Below are positions 35,691 through 44,321 of a stretch of DNA of 64,000 bases, piece by piece. The notes beneath the pieces are model-generated. The model worked only from the letters and a program-made list of their open reading frames with translations, did not search any database and was not told the origin of the DNA. The stretch's first letter is position 1. Every line of letters begins with the position of its first letter. Made by a program: the position numbers and the translations under genes. Source of the DNA: Gammaproteobacteria bacterium UBA4421 (lineage in GTDB: Bacteria; Pseudomonadota; Gammaproteobacteria; Pseudomonadales; Azotimanducaceae); the NCBI GenBank assembly GCA_002389675.1, contig DGQF01000060.1, positions 51,083-115,082 on the forward strand, given 5' to 3'.

Positions 35691-37052
35691 ATGACTGACG
35701 TGACCAAAATCCTGCTCGAAGAGCATGAGATGCCAACCCAGTGGTACAACATTGTCGCAGACCTGCCTGAGGCACCGCCGCCGCCGCTGCACCCCGGCAC
35801 ACATCAACCTGCAACAGCTGAAGACTTTGGACCCTTGTTCCCCAAAGCGCTTATCGAGCAGGAAATGTCCACCCAGCGGTACATCGACATCCCCTCCGAC
35901 GTTTTAGATGTTTATCGCCTGTGGCGCCCAAGCCCCCTTTTCCGTGCCCGCCGACTCGAAAAGCTGCTGGATACACCTGCAAAAATCTACTACAAATATG
36001 AAGGCGTCAGCCCCGCTGGTTCTCACAAACCCAACACCGCGGTTCCGCAAGCTTGGTATAACGCGCAGGAAGGAATGACCAAACTCACCACCGAAACCGG
36101 TGCAGGTCAATGGGGCAGTTCTTTAGCCTTCGCCTGTGCGCAATTTGGTCTGGAGTGCGAAATATGGCAGGTGGCCGCCTCGTATCTGGCGAAGCCACAT
36201 CGGCGCACCATGATGGAGGTTTGGGGGGGTAAAGTGCACCCCAGCCCATCGCTGGTGACCGAATTCGGCCGCCAACTGCTGGCCGAACGGCCCGACCACC
36301 CCGGATCTTTGGGTATTGCGATCTCTGAAGCGGTCAGTCAGGCCGTCGAAGACCCGCAAACCCGTTACGCTTTAGGCAGCGTCCTGAATCATGTATTACT
36401 GCATCAAACCATCATTGGTGAAGAGGCACTATTACAGCTGGCTAAAGTAGGCGAAACCCCAGATGTTCTGGTGGGATGCACCGGGGGCGGTTCAAATTTT
36501 GGCGGTTTAGCATTTCCGTTTTTGCGCGAGAAACTCGCTGGAAAAATGAACCCGACGATTCGCTGCGTTGAACCCACCGCCTGTCCTACGTTGACTAAAG
36601 GGCAATACCGATACGACTTCGGGGATACTGCTGGTCTTACCCCACTGATGAAAATGCATACGCTGGGCCACAGCTTCATACCCGAACCCATTCATGCAGG
36701 TGGTCTTCGTTATCACGGTATGGCTCCTTTGGTTTCACATGTCTACCAATTAGGCCTAGTTGAAGCCATCGCAATTCCCCAAACTGAGTGCTTTCAAGGC
36801 GCGCTGCAATTTGCACGCTCGGAGGGCATTGTACCCGCACCGGAACCCACTCATGCCATTGCCGCTGCCATTCGCGAAGCGCTGGCCTGTCGGGAAAGCG
36901 GAGAAGGAAAAACAATTCTCACTGCACTATGCGGCCACGGCCACCTCGACCTCGCCTCATACGATAAATTTCTAAATGGGGACATGCAGGATCTGGACTT
37001 ATCTGAGGACGCCATTGCACAGGCAATGCTTGGCGTACCCGAGATCGGTTAA
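35691..37052 (+). CDS. TrpB2-like PLP-dependent tryptophan synthase beta homologue
   Basis: A 453-residue fold type II PLP enzyme of the TrpB2 class, longer than TrpB1 by an N-terminal extension. The PLP lysine is K113 in [16 protein letters not shown] and the glycine-rich phosphate loop [11 protein letters not shown] are conserved. No trpA is adjacent, as usual for TrpB2, which can act alone with free indole and serine. Here it stands directly before a TonB receptor and a decarboxylase-like gene, so it may have a catabolic role rather than tryptophan synthesis. Confidence 0.9.
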   Translation: MTDVTKILLEEHEMPTQWYNIVADLPEAPPPPLHPGTHQPATAEDFGPLFPKALIEQEMSTQRYIDIPSDVLDVYRLWRPSPLFRARRLEKLLDTPAKIYYKYEGVSPAGSHKPNTAVPQAWYNAQEGMTKLTTETGAGQWGSSLAFACAQFGLECEIWQVAASYLAKPHRRTMMEVWGGKVHPSPSLVTEFGRQLLAERPDHPGSLGIAISEAVSQAVEDPQTRYALGSVLNHVLLHQTIIGEEALLQLAKVGETPDVLVGCTGGGSNFGGLAFPFLREKLAGKMNPTIRCVEPTACPTLTKGQYRYDFGDTAGLTPLMKMHTLGHSFIPEPIHAGGLRYHGMAPLVSHVYQLGLVEAIAIPQTECFQGALQFARSEGIVPAPEPTHAIAAAIREALACRESGEGKTILTALCGHGHLDLASYDKFLNGDMQDLDLSEDAIAQAMLGVPEIG

Positions 37053-37093
37053 CCCAGTCACACTTGATTACCACGGAATATTGGAGAGCTACC

Positions 37094-39502
37094 TTGGATA
37101 ACGTACTGATCAAAGCCGCTGCACTGACTATACTCATGGGCAGCGCACAGTTGAGCTTGGCTCAATTAGAAGATAACTCAACCTCAGGGCCAGGCGCTGA
37201 GCGTCTGATAGAAGAGGTATTAGTGACCGCGCGCAGACGCGAGGAAGGGCTACAGGACGCGCCGATTGCTGTATCTGCGTATACGGGTGAATCATTAATC
37301 TACCGCGGTGTCGAAGCACTCGACGACATCGCTAAATTTGTACCCGGACTGACGTTAGAGAACAACCCGAGCTTTGGCGGAGCCTCAAACTCGGCGGCAA
37401 TTTACTTACGCGGAGTTGGACAAAAAGAATTTCTCGCCACCACGGAACCCGGCGTCGGACTGTATGTTGACGGCGTTTATTACGCTCGCTCGGTGGGTGC
37501 TATCCTCGACATCGTGGACGTTGAGCGCTTAGAGGTATTGCGGGGACCACAGGGCACCTTATTCGGACGCAATACCATCGGCGGCGCAATCTCAATCACC
37601 TCCGTACAGCCCGATCCAAACGCCCCAATGGAAGGCAAAATCGCAGCCACCGCCGGCACTGACGACAAGCTTAACCTGCAAGGCACCTTGCATTTGCCCA
37701 TCAGCGACACCTTCGCCGCCAGAGCCACGGTTGCCTCATTTAACCAAGATGGCTATGTCAAACGCACCGACGGCACCCAGCTGGGCGATGATGATACCCT
37801 CACCGGGAGGATTGCCTTTAAATGGCAACCCAGCGACACCTTCAGCGCGGACTTTGCAGTTGATGCAACTCGCGACCGCGAAAATGGTCCGGCGCTTGAG
37901 TTAATCGACATCGACTTCACCGATCTCAGTCAGCTTGCGGGCGTTGTACTGGCTCCTCCACCACCTCAAGCATTCATTCACAACGTGGCTATATCTCCGG
38001 CAGGCCCGGGGCAACCCTGCGCTGTCACAGACCCCAGTGGCAACGGCATTACCAGCAACCCAGCAATTGCGGATTGTTATGACAGTCGCTATATCGGCGC
38101 TGAAGAAAATGGTGGAACCAGTCCAGCCTATTCAAAAAGTGATATTTTGGGGCTGTCTGCTGAATTAAATTATCAGCTCTCCGACACAATCCGTCTTAAA
38201 TCTATCACCGCGTGGCGCGAACTGGATTCAGAATTTGCAAGAGACGGCGATCACTCACCCCATCGCATCGCAACGTTCTACGATGATCTTCAACAAGAAC
38301 AATTTAGCCAGGAGCTACAGCTGCTTGGTACGCATGACAATTTCAATTGGATTATGGGTCTTTATTACTTTGCTGAAGACGGCGAGAACACCAACATTTT
38401 AGATTTCACCGTTTCCAATTTCCGTTCCGGTGGCGCTTTTGACAACAAAGCGTGGGCGGCCTTCGCACAAGCAACCTATGACATTACCGACCAACTACAT
38501 CTCACCGTCGGGGCCCGTTACACCGACGAAGAAAAATCCTTTTTACCCGACCAAGTCATTCTGACCAACTACTTTGCAGGCATCAGCACCGTGGTACCCC
38601 CGGGAAACCCGCTAGCCGCTTTGGATGCGCCCTTCCTGCAGGTTGGTGAACCTATCTTGCCCATGCTCGAAAAGGACATCAACATTGACGAATTCACCCC
38701 CATGGTCAATCTGTCTTATGACTTTAGTGACGACGTGATGCTGTACGTGAATTACTCCGAAGGCTTCAAATCAGGCGGTTTCACCCAGCGCGTCTTTCCG
38801 CCGATTGTTGCCGGCTTTACGGCACCACCGGGCACACCTGACATCGACTTAATTCCCACCTATGAACCGGAATTCGTGGAAGTTTTCGAATTAGGCGCAA
38901 AGATCAGCCTCATGGATCAACGTCTGCGCATCAACGCAGCCCTGTTTCAGAGTGATTACAGCGAGATGCAGGTGCAGGTTTTTAACAGCGTCGCGCCTGT
39001 CACTGAAAATATCGGCCAAGCCACCATCGAAGGCTTTGAACTCGAATTGGTTGCCGCGCCGGGTAACGGTTGGTTTATAGAGGCAAGCCTTGCACTTATT
39101 GATGCGCAGTACGACTCGATCGACACCAGTGTCACCTTAATTGGCGAAGACTTCGACTTCGAGCGAGTGCCGGACACCGCCGCTAGCCTGGGCGTATCCA
39201 AGGATTTTCCGCTTAATACGATGGGTATGGTCACCGTGAGGGCCGACTGGAGCTATCGATCCAAAACCTACAACGATGCCTTCAATACCCCTCAGCTGGA
39301 AACGGGCGCCTACGATTTAATTGACGCCAGCATCCGTTGGACCAATCCCGAAGAGGATTGGTCAGTCATGCTTAGCGGTCGAAATTTAACCGATGAAAAT
39401 TATCTGGTTACTGGGATTTACGGCACGGCTTTCCAAGTATACGAAGGCAGCTTCGATCGAGGCCGCCAATGGCAGTTACAAATTATGAAACGGTTTAATT
39501 AG
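37094..39502 (+). CDS. TonB-dependent outer-membrane receptor
   Basis: An 802-residue receptor. A signal peptide (IKAAALTILMGSAQLSLA) precedes the plug domain, which shows EEVLVTARRREEGLQDAPIAVS, VYLRGVGQ-like text and DVERLEVLRGPQGTLFGRN. The beta-barrel ends in a terminal aromatic-containing strand (QLQIMKRFN). TTG at 37094 is chosen because GGAGAG lies five bases upstream; TTG 37064 lacks such a site. This receptor type, common in sphingomonads and marine gammaproteobacteria, takes up hydrophobic or glycosylated organics rather than siderophores. It lies between TrpB2 and an AhpD-like gene, suggesting uptake for the catabolic island. Confidence 0.93.
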   Translation: MDNVLIKAAALTILMGSAQLSLAQLEDNSTSGPGAERLIEEVLVTARRREEGLQDAPIAVSAYTGESLIYRGVEALDDIAKFVPGLTLENNPSFGGASNSAAIYLRGVGQKEFLATTEPGVGLYVDGVYYARSVGAILDIVDVERLEVLRGPQGTLFGRNTIGGAISITSVQPDPNAPMEGKIAATAGTDDKLNLQGTLHLPISDTFAARATVASFNQDGYVKRTDGTQLGDDDTLTGRIAFKWQPSDTFSADFAVDATRDRENGPALELIDIDFTDLSQLAGVVLAPPPPQAFIHNVAISPAGPGQPCAVTDPSGNGITSNPAIADCYDSRYIGAEENGGTSPAYSKSDILGLSAELNYQLSDTIRLKSITAWRELDSEFARDGDHSPHRIATFYDDLQQEQFSQELQLLGTHDNFNWIMGLYYFAEDGENTNILDFTVSNFRSGGAFDNKAWAAFAQATYDITDQLHLTVGARYTDEEKSFLPDQVILTNYFAGISTVVPPGNPLAALDAPFLQVGEPILPMLEKDINIDEFTPMVNLSYDFSDDVMLYVNYSEGFKSGGFTQRVFPPIVAGFTAPPGTPDIDLIPTYEPEFVEVFELGAKISLMDQRLRINAALFQSDYSEMQVQVFNSVAPVTENIGQATIEGFELELVAAPGNGWFIEASLALIDAQYDSIDTSVTLIGEDFDFERVPDTAASLGVSKDFPLNTMGMVTVRADWSYRSKTYNDAFNTPQLETGAYDLIDASIRWTNPEEDWSVMLSGRNLTDENYLVTGIYGTAFQVYEGSFDRGRQWQLQIMKRFN

Positions 39503-39504
39503 CT

Positions 39505-40077
39505 ATGGCTCGCGTCAGTCTGGCTATGCCAAAGGATAATCAGGATCCTGAGATTGAGGGCATTTTGGCCTGGGTGACGCAAATGGAAGGCAGCGTGCCT
39601 AACCATTTTTACGTAGAGCTTAATTTTCCTGAATTTTTCACCGCAAAATTAGGGGCAACAAAAGTCCTGTGGGAGGCTGGCGAGCTTGACATGACAGAAA
39701 TCCAGCACATCGGCATTTTGGTTTCCAAAGCCAACGGGTGTGCTTACTGCACCGCTGCCTTCTGCACCATTTTAAACTATGGACTGCAGACTGCTGAGGA
39801 TTATGTTGCCAGCCTATTAACCCAAGGAATCGACAGCGTCCAAGGAGACCGACTGAGCAGCCTGCTGCGCTACGCACTGAAGGTAAACGCTGAACCCGCC
39901 GCGATCACCGACGACGATATCAAGCAGCTGCGCGATGCAGGATTAACCGATAAAGGTATCGTGCAAATCACCCACATCGTGAGCGATTTCGCCGCATATA
40001 ACCGCCTTAACCTGGCCCTGAAAACCGATTACGATTACCGCGGCTTCTGGCAGGATCTGGCTTTTCCTGGGCCCTAG
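39505..40077 (+). CDS. AhpD/carboxymuconolactone decarboxylase-family protein
   Basis: A 190-residue all-helical protein of the AhpD/CMD superfamily. The redox motif appears as GCAYCTAAFC, a CxxC without the histidine typical of AhpD three residues later. The TonB receptor stop precedes its ATG by two bases, so it is in the same operon. Relatives include peroxidase-related and decarboxylase proteins; the reaction here is not defined. Confidence 0.85.
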   Translation: MARVSLAMPKDNQDPEIEGILAWVTQMEGSVPNHFYVELNFPEFFTAKLGATKVLWEAGELDMTEIQHIGILVSKANGCAYCTAAFCTILNYGLQTAEDYVASLLTQGIDSVQGDRLSSLLRYALKVNAEPAAITDDDIKQLRDAGLTDKGIVQITHIVSDFAAYNRLNLALKTDYDYRGFWQDLAFPGP

Positions 40078-40098
40078 TGTAAGCCAGTCAAGCGCTGA

Positions 40099-41061
40099 TC
40101 AATCATAAAACCCCGGCGCCAGGCGCAGCGTTTTAGCCAAAGCCCGGTTGTGCTGAATCCACAGTGTCGCCTGATTGGCCGTCACCATGCGCTCCAGTCT
40201 GTCCATCGAAGCCAGCGTTTGCGCTGCATTGGTATTAAATTCGGGTACAGCCCGCAGCCTGCGAGACGCCTCAAAATGGTAGAGATCTCCGCTAAGCACC
40301 AACGGACCATACGCCTCTAAATCGATAAACAGCGCTTGGTGACCTGGCGTATGGCCGGGTGTGCTGATAATTTTCACTGAGCCATCGCCAAAAACATCAT
40401 AATCGCCCGATAGCAGAACCTTTGTGCTGGCCGCAAGATCCTGATAAAGCGTGTAATCAAAAATCGGGTAGTTAGCATAGGCTTTGAACGCCGCCTCGTA
40501 TTCCGTTTCCTGTATCAATAAAGTGGCGCCCGCAAAATAATTGGCGCCGCCCACATGGTCGTAATGCATATGAGAAAATGCGACAAAATCAATGTCAGAC
40601 GGACGCAGCTTCAAAGTCGCCAACTGAGTCAGCAGGCTTTTGTGATAATCCTGATATACGCCGTTGCCCATATCTTGTTTGCCCTGTCCCACAATACGCG
40701 TGGACAATCCCGCGTCCCACAACAATCGACCGTTGGCATGCTCCACCAAATAGCAAGGAACAAAAAGATTGCGCACCGCTGTGTCTTGCTGGCTTAGACC
40801 AAAAGCCGAGATATCATCAAAATACAGTGAGCCGCAATCAAAGACATAAAGACGCAATTTGGCTTGTTGTTTTTTATCGGCACGAGAGCGGGCAGATTCA
40901 CCACTGCCGCTGATGGTTTTGTTGGCCCCAATCGAAACACCTCCGGGCAAACTCAGACCTGTACCAACATTCACGCCGCTCATGGTTTCACAGCCGGCCA
41001 AGAAGGCACAGAGCACGCTCAAGCAAAAACTCCACCGCAGAAAAGAACACTCCTTCTTCAC
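40099..41061 (-). CDS. MBL-fold metallohydrolase lipoprotein (lactonase-like)
   Basis: A 320-residue exported lipoprotein with a lipobox LAGC near residue 24. The metallo-beta-lactamase motif is SHMHYDHVGG (HxHxDH), followed by STPGHTPGH and SGDLYH, as in N-acyl-homoserine lactonase-like enzymes. Attached to a membrane, it would hydrolyse an ester or lactone in the periplasm. Quorum quenching is possible but not shown. It is convergent with the AhpD-like gene and divergent from the sphingolipid operon. Confidence 0.88.
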   Translation of the reverse strand: MKKECSFLRWSFCLSVLCAFLAGCETMSGVNVGTGLSLPGGVSIGANKTISGSGESARSRADKKQQAKLRLYVFDCGSLYFDDISAFGLSQQDTAVRNLFVPCYLVEHANGRLLWDAGLSTRIVGQGKQDMGNGVYQDYHKSLLTQLATLKLRPSDIDFVAFSHMHYDHVGGANYFAGATLLIQETEYEAAFKAYANYPIFDYTLYQDLAASTKVLLSGDYDVFGDGSVKIISTPGHTPGHQALFIDLEAYGPLVLSGDLYHFEASRRLRAVPEFNTNAAQTLASMDRLERMVTANQATLWIQHNRALAKTLRLAPGFYD

Positions 41062-41076
41062 ACATCCCCCTCACAA

Positions 41077-41201
41077 CCGATTGAACTGCACAATTTCGTG
41101 CCATTAACAGCAGGTATCAACACAAGTTAAACTCTAACACGATTTAAAGTTGCACTACCTCGCAACATCTCCGAGCATGTAGGTTCAATCGGGCACCGAT
41201 T
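41077..41201. promoter_or_regulatory. CCGATT-type inverted repeats in the divergent promoter region
   Basis: AATCGG-GCA-CCGATT (41187-41201) is a perfect 6-3-6 inverted repeat 40 bases upstream of the acyltransferase ATG. The arm GTTCAATCGG (41183-41192) is also the exact complement of CCGATTGAAC at 41077-41086. This layout suits an operator controlling the lipid operon, the lipoprotein gene, or both. Confidence 0.45.
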
Positions 41202-41239
41202 CAGCCATGCTCAAACAAAACTAGGATCTCTGACTTCAA

Positions 41240-42145
41240 ATGCCATTTTTGACCTCAGCTCAAGCCGCGCTGAAACAATTTAAACATCTCGTATTTGCCG
41301 CTGGTGCCGTCATCTTGTGGGGGCTATGCGCTGCCTTGCCGGTCAGCATAGCTTCCCGAGTGGGCAGCAACCTACTCAAGACCATCGGCCCGCGCACCCG
41401 CAAACACAAACACATCATCAAAAATTTGAGCTGTGCCCAACCCGGCGCCAGTGCCGCACAACTAGAACGCAACGCGCGCGGCGTCTGGCAAAACTTCGGC
41501 GCGGTGCTAGCGGAGTACCCGCACTTACGCAAGATTTACCGTGATCGCGTGACGCTGGTCGTCGCAAAAGACACCCAAACTCTGCTGACCAACAAACAAC
41601 CTTTTATGCTGTTGACTGCGCACTTAGCTAACTGGGAAATCATCGGTCCAATCATGGACACCCGTACCCGCCAGATGACCGCCGTTTACGGGCCGCAAAA
41701 CAACCCATTCATAGAACAAATACTGCAGTGGTTCCGCAACCGCGCATCCGCGTGTATCTGGATCAAAAAACAAAACGCATTGCGCAGCATTAACAAACAA
41801 TCACTACAAGGCGGATCGGTCGGATTACTGGCCGACGTGCGGGTCGACAGCGGCATGTTGTTACCTTTTTTTGGCACCCCTGCACCGACCACCATCAGTC
41901 CAGCCAGACTAACCCTGCGTCTGGGCTACCCCATGGTGCCTGCAAGAGTCAAGCGAGTGGGGCTTGCCCGTTTTGAAATCGAGATGCTCTCACCATTGAA
42001 AGCCGGTCCACCCGGGAGCGGCAAACTGGCCGCCGTAGACCTGATCACGCAGTATCATAAAATCCTCGAAAGTTGGATCAGCGAACGTCCCGGGGAATGG
42101 CTTTGTACAAAACGACGCTGGCCAAAATCGGCAACGGGAAACTGA
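41240..42145 (+). CDS. LpxL/HtrB-like lysophospholipid acyltransferase
   Basis: A 301-residue membrane-associated acyltransferase of the LpxL/HtrB/MsbB family. A hydrophobic N-terminal helix (HLVFAAGAVILWGLCAALPV) anchors it, and the catalytic HxxxxE is HLANWE at H128-E133. LQGGSVGLLADVRVDSG follows. The family transfers acyl chains from ACP to lipid A. As the first gene of the sphingolipid operon, only three bases before LptF, it more likely acylates a sphingolipid or related amphiphile. That is inference; a lipid A role is possible. Confidence 0.85.
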   Translation: MPFLTSAQAALKQFKHLVFAAGAVILWGLCAALPVSIASRVGSNLLKTIGPRTRKHKHIIKNLSCAQPGASAAQLERNARGVWQNFGAVLAEYPHLRKIYRDRVTLVVAKDTQTLLTNKQPFMLLTAHLANWEIIGPIMDTRTRQMTAVYGPQNNPFIEQILQWFRNRASACIWIKKQNALRSINKQSLQGGSVGLLADVRVDSGMLLPFFGTPAPTTISPARLTLRLGYPMVPARVKRVGLARFEIEMLSPLKAGPPGSGKLAAVDLITQYHKILESWISERPGEWLCTKRRWPKSATGN

Positions 42146-42148
42146 TCT

Positions 42149-43216
42149 TTGTCTACACTCGAACGCTACATTATTCGACAAATTCTCGGCCCGACAGTTG
42201 TGGGGCTGATGTTGCTGACGCTTTTATTCACCATTTTCACGGGAATTCGCCTGCTGCAATCAGCCGCGTTGGGCAATCTCGCCGCAGGCGAAATCATCGC
42301 ACTGGTCGTGGCGCATGATTTAACTGCATTAGAGGTTTTATTGCCGTCAGCATTTTTTGGCGCGGTCATGATGAGCTTGAGCAACTGGCATTATTCCGGC
42401 GAGGCCTACGCTGCCTACGCCAGCGGGATCTCTCCGGATCGTCTTAGACGACCGCTGTTGCAGTTAACCCTATTGGTGGTGGTGTGTGTGATGCTGCTGA
42501 CGCTGTTTGTGCGACCCTACGCCTACCAACTGCGATATGACTTAAACGAGCGCAGCACCCAACTTGAGTCAAGCCAAATGCAAAGCGCCCATTTTTACAC
42601 TTGGGACAAAGATTTTGTCATTCAGGCACAAACTGTGCAAAGCACCAAACCCAATCTCCTGGATGTTTTCGCGCAAACCCGCAGCAACGGGCGGGACATC
42701 GTTTTGCGCGCAACATCCGGACAAATCAATGAAACCGATGAGCAGAATCAACAACGTATCGAATTCTACGACGGGTATAGTTACGAGCTGGGCGCAGACA
42801 GCCCACAGGATCGCATCACAGCTTTTCAACAGTTGATCTACGTGGCGCAAAGACCTCCGGTAGACGCCGCCACCAAGCGCAAAGCCAAACCCACCCTGGT
42901 ACTCGCGCAGAGCGATCAGCCCAAAGAATTGGCCGAGTTTCAGTGGCGTCTATGCATGCCACTGCTGGCGGGCTTAATGGCGTTGATTGCCGTAGAACTC
43001 AGTCGTCTTAAACCCCGCCATACGCCCTATATTCGTTACGCCATGGCGCTATTTGTCTATATTGTTGTATTCACCTCCGCCAACATCGTCACGGCCGCCG
43101 TTGAAAATCAGACCCTCCCCCTTTACCCCGGCGCATTTTTGACCGTGATCATGGTTGCCGCGGCATTTTATTTCATTCGTCGGCATCCACAATTAAGTCT
43201 GAGTCGCCCGCTATGA
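42149..43216 (+). CDS. lptF: LptF-like permease (paralogue in lipid cluster)
   Basis: A 355-residue inner-membrane protein of the YjgP/YjgQ family. ERYIIRQIL starts the first membrane helix; three helices follow, then a periplasmic beta-jellyroll-like domain (about 125-255) and three C-terminal helices. LptF, with LptG and the LptB ATPase, extracts lipopolysaccharide from the inner membrane. The start is TTG, three bases after the acyltransferase. Ordinary gammaproteobacterial lptFG genes lie beside pepA, not with sphingolipid genes, so this pair may be dedicated to another lipid. No lptB-like gene is nearby. Confidence 0.85.
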   Translation: MSTLERYIIRQILGPTVVGLMLLTLLFTIFTGIRLLQSAALGNLAAGEIIALVVAHDLTALEVLLPSAFFGAVMMSLSNWHYSGEAYAAYASGISPDRLRRPLLQLTLLVVVCVMLLTLFVRPYAYQLRYDLNERSTQLESSQMQSAHFYTWDKDFVIQAQTVQSTKPNLLDVFAQTRSNGRDIVLRATSGQINETDEQNQQRIEFYDGYSYELGADSPQDRITAFQQLIYVAQRPPVDAATKRKAKPTLVLAQSDQPKELAEFQWRLCMPLLAGLMALIAVELSRLKPRHTPYIRYAMALFVYIVVFTSANIVTAAVENQTLPLYPGAFLTVIMVAAAFYFIRRHPQLSLSRPL

Positions 43217-44298
43217 AAATCATTTATCGACACGTCGGCGCAAGAATTTTCTATGGCTACGCCCTGACCAGCGCCGTTTTTTTTACTCTGTTCGGTTTAT
43301 TCGAATTCATGCAGCGGGCGGAAGAAATTGGCGTCGGGCGGTTTTCAATCGTCGACGCTATCTCGGTCACCCTGATGGCAATGCCGGCACGCATTATAGA
43401 CCTCTCCCCATTTATCGCGATGCTCGGCGTGATCTATGGATTGAGTCTGCTCGTGCGAGACAATGAGCTTATCGCGCTCCGCACCAGCGGAATGACCCCG
43501 TTGCATCTCCTGATGGTTTGCGCAGTCACATCCGCCTTATTTATGACCATCACGTTAGTCGCTGAATTTGCTGCTCGTCCCCTCGCACAACAGGCACAAC
43601 TGCTATTTATGCAAAAAACCTCCAAAGATGGCTCAATGATCGATCAGTCCGGCGTCTGGACGGAACTCGAAGATGGTTACTTACATATTGAAGTGCTCTC
43701 CGACAACCAGACACCCGAAGGCATTCACTGGTATGAATTTTATGCCGATGGCCAACTATCCTTCATGCGTCACGCAGAACGGGCCGTCATCAACAACAAC
43801 GGCACCTGGTCGTTACAGCAAGTCACCGAAAAACGCTTCCCCGACCTTCGTGCAGACAACCCAATTCCTGCGCAAGTGAGGCATCGTGATGCATTGCTAT
43901 GGACTCCCGCAACCCTTAACAGCACTTCGATTTATCAGATTCCACTGGAAACATTCACGCTACAAGAACTCTATATACGCATGCGGCAATTACAGGACAT
44001 GGGCAAGCCAGCAGGCAGACAAGCCCTCGCGTTCTGGCAGCGATGTCTACTCCCATTTTCTGTCATCATCTATACCTTGTTCGCCGCTCCCTTTATCATC
44101 GGCATTCGACCGCGCGCCAGCATGGGAGGTATCATCACACTTGCCACCGGCGCAGCACTGTTGTTGTTTTTAGTCCAACAGCTGCTCGCAGATGCTCTAC
44201 ACTTGGTGCTTCAAAAGGGCTTGCTTGCCTCCGGCATTCCGCTGCTGCTGATACTGCTACCAGCTTTATGGATGATTAACTACATACAACGTCGCTAA
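43213..44298 (+). CDS. lptG: LptG-like permease (paralogue in lipid cluster)
   Basis: A 361-residue partner of the preceding gene, overlapping it by ATGA. Membrane helices flank a periplasmic domain (about 130-260, with WTELEDGYLHIEVLSDNQTP). DLSPFIAMLGVIYGLSLLVRDNELIALRTSGMT is the conserved YjgQ coupling region with the E-L-I-A-L-R motif. It would form the transmembrane channel half of an Lpt-type extractor. The ATPase is missing, so the general LptB may serve both systems. Function in sphingolipid transport is inferred from context. Confidence 0.85.
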   Translation: MKIIYRHVGARIFYGYALTSAVFFTLFGLFEFMQRAEEIGVGRFSIVDAISVTLMAMPARIIDLSPFIAMLGVIYGLSLLVRDNELIALRTSGMTPLHLLMVCAVTSALFMTITLVAEFAARPLAQQAQLLFMQKTSKDGSMIDQSGVWTELEDGYLHIEVLSDNQTPEGIHWYEFYADGQLSFMRHAERAVINNNGTWSLQQVTEKRFPDLRADNPIPAQVRHRDALLWTPATLNSTSIYQIPLETFTLQELYIRMRQLQDMGKPAGRQALAFWQRCLLPFSVIIYTLFAAPFIIGIRPRASMGGIITLATGAALLLFLVQQLLADALHLVLQKGLLASGIPLLLILLPALWMINYIQRR

Positions 44299-44321
44299 CC
44301 GCGTCTATCCGAAATCACGCT

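Noticed and set aside
42149-44298. The LptF/LptG pair as the ordinary LPS exporter of the cell
   Set aside because: Location with sphingolipid genes, an LpxL-like gene and an exporter argues for a dedicated pair, but the genome outside the window would be needed to exclude this.
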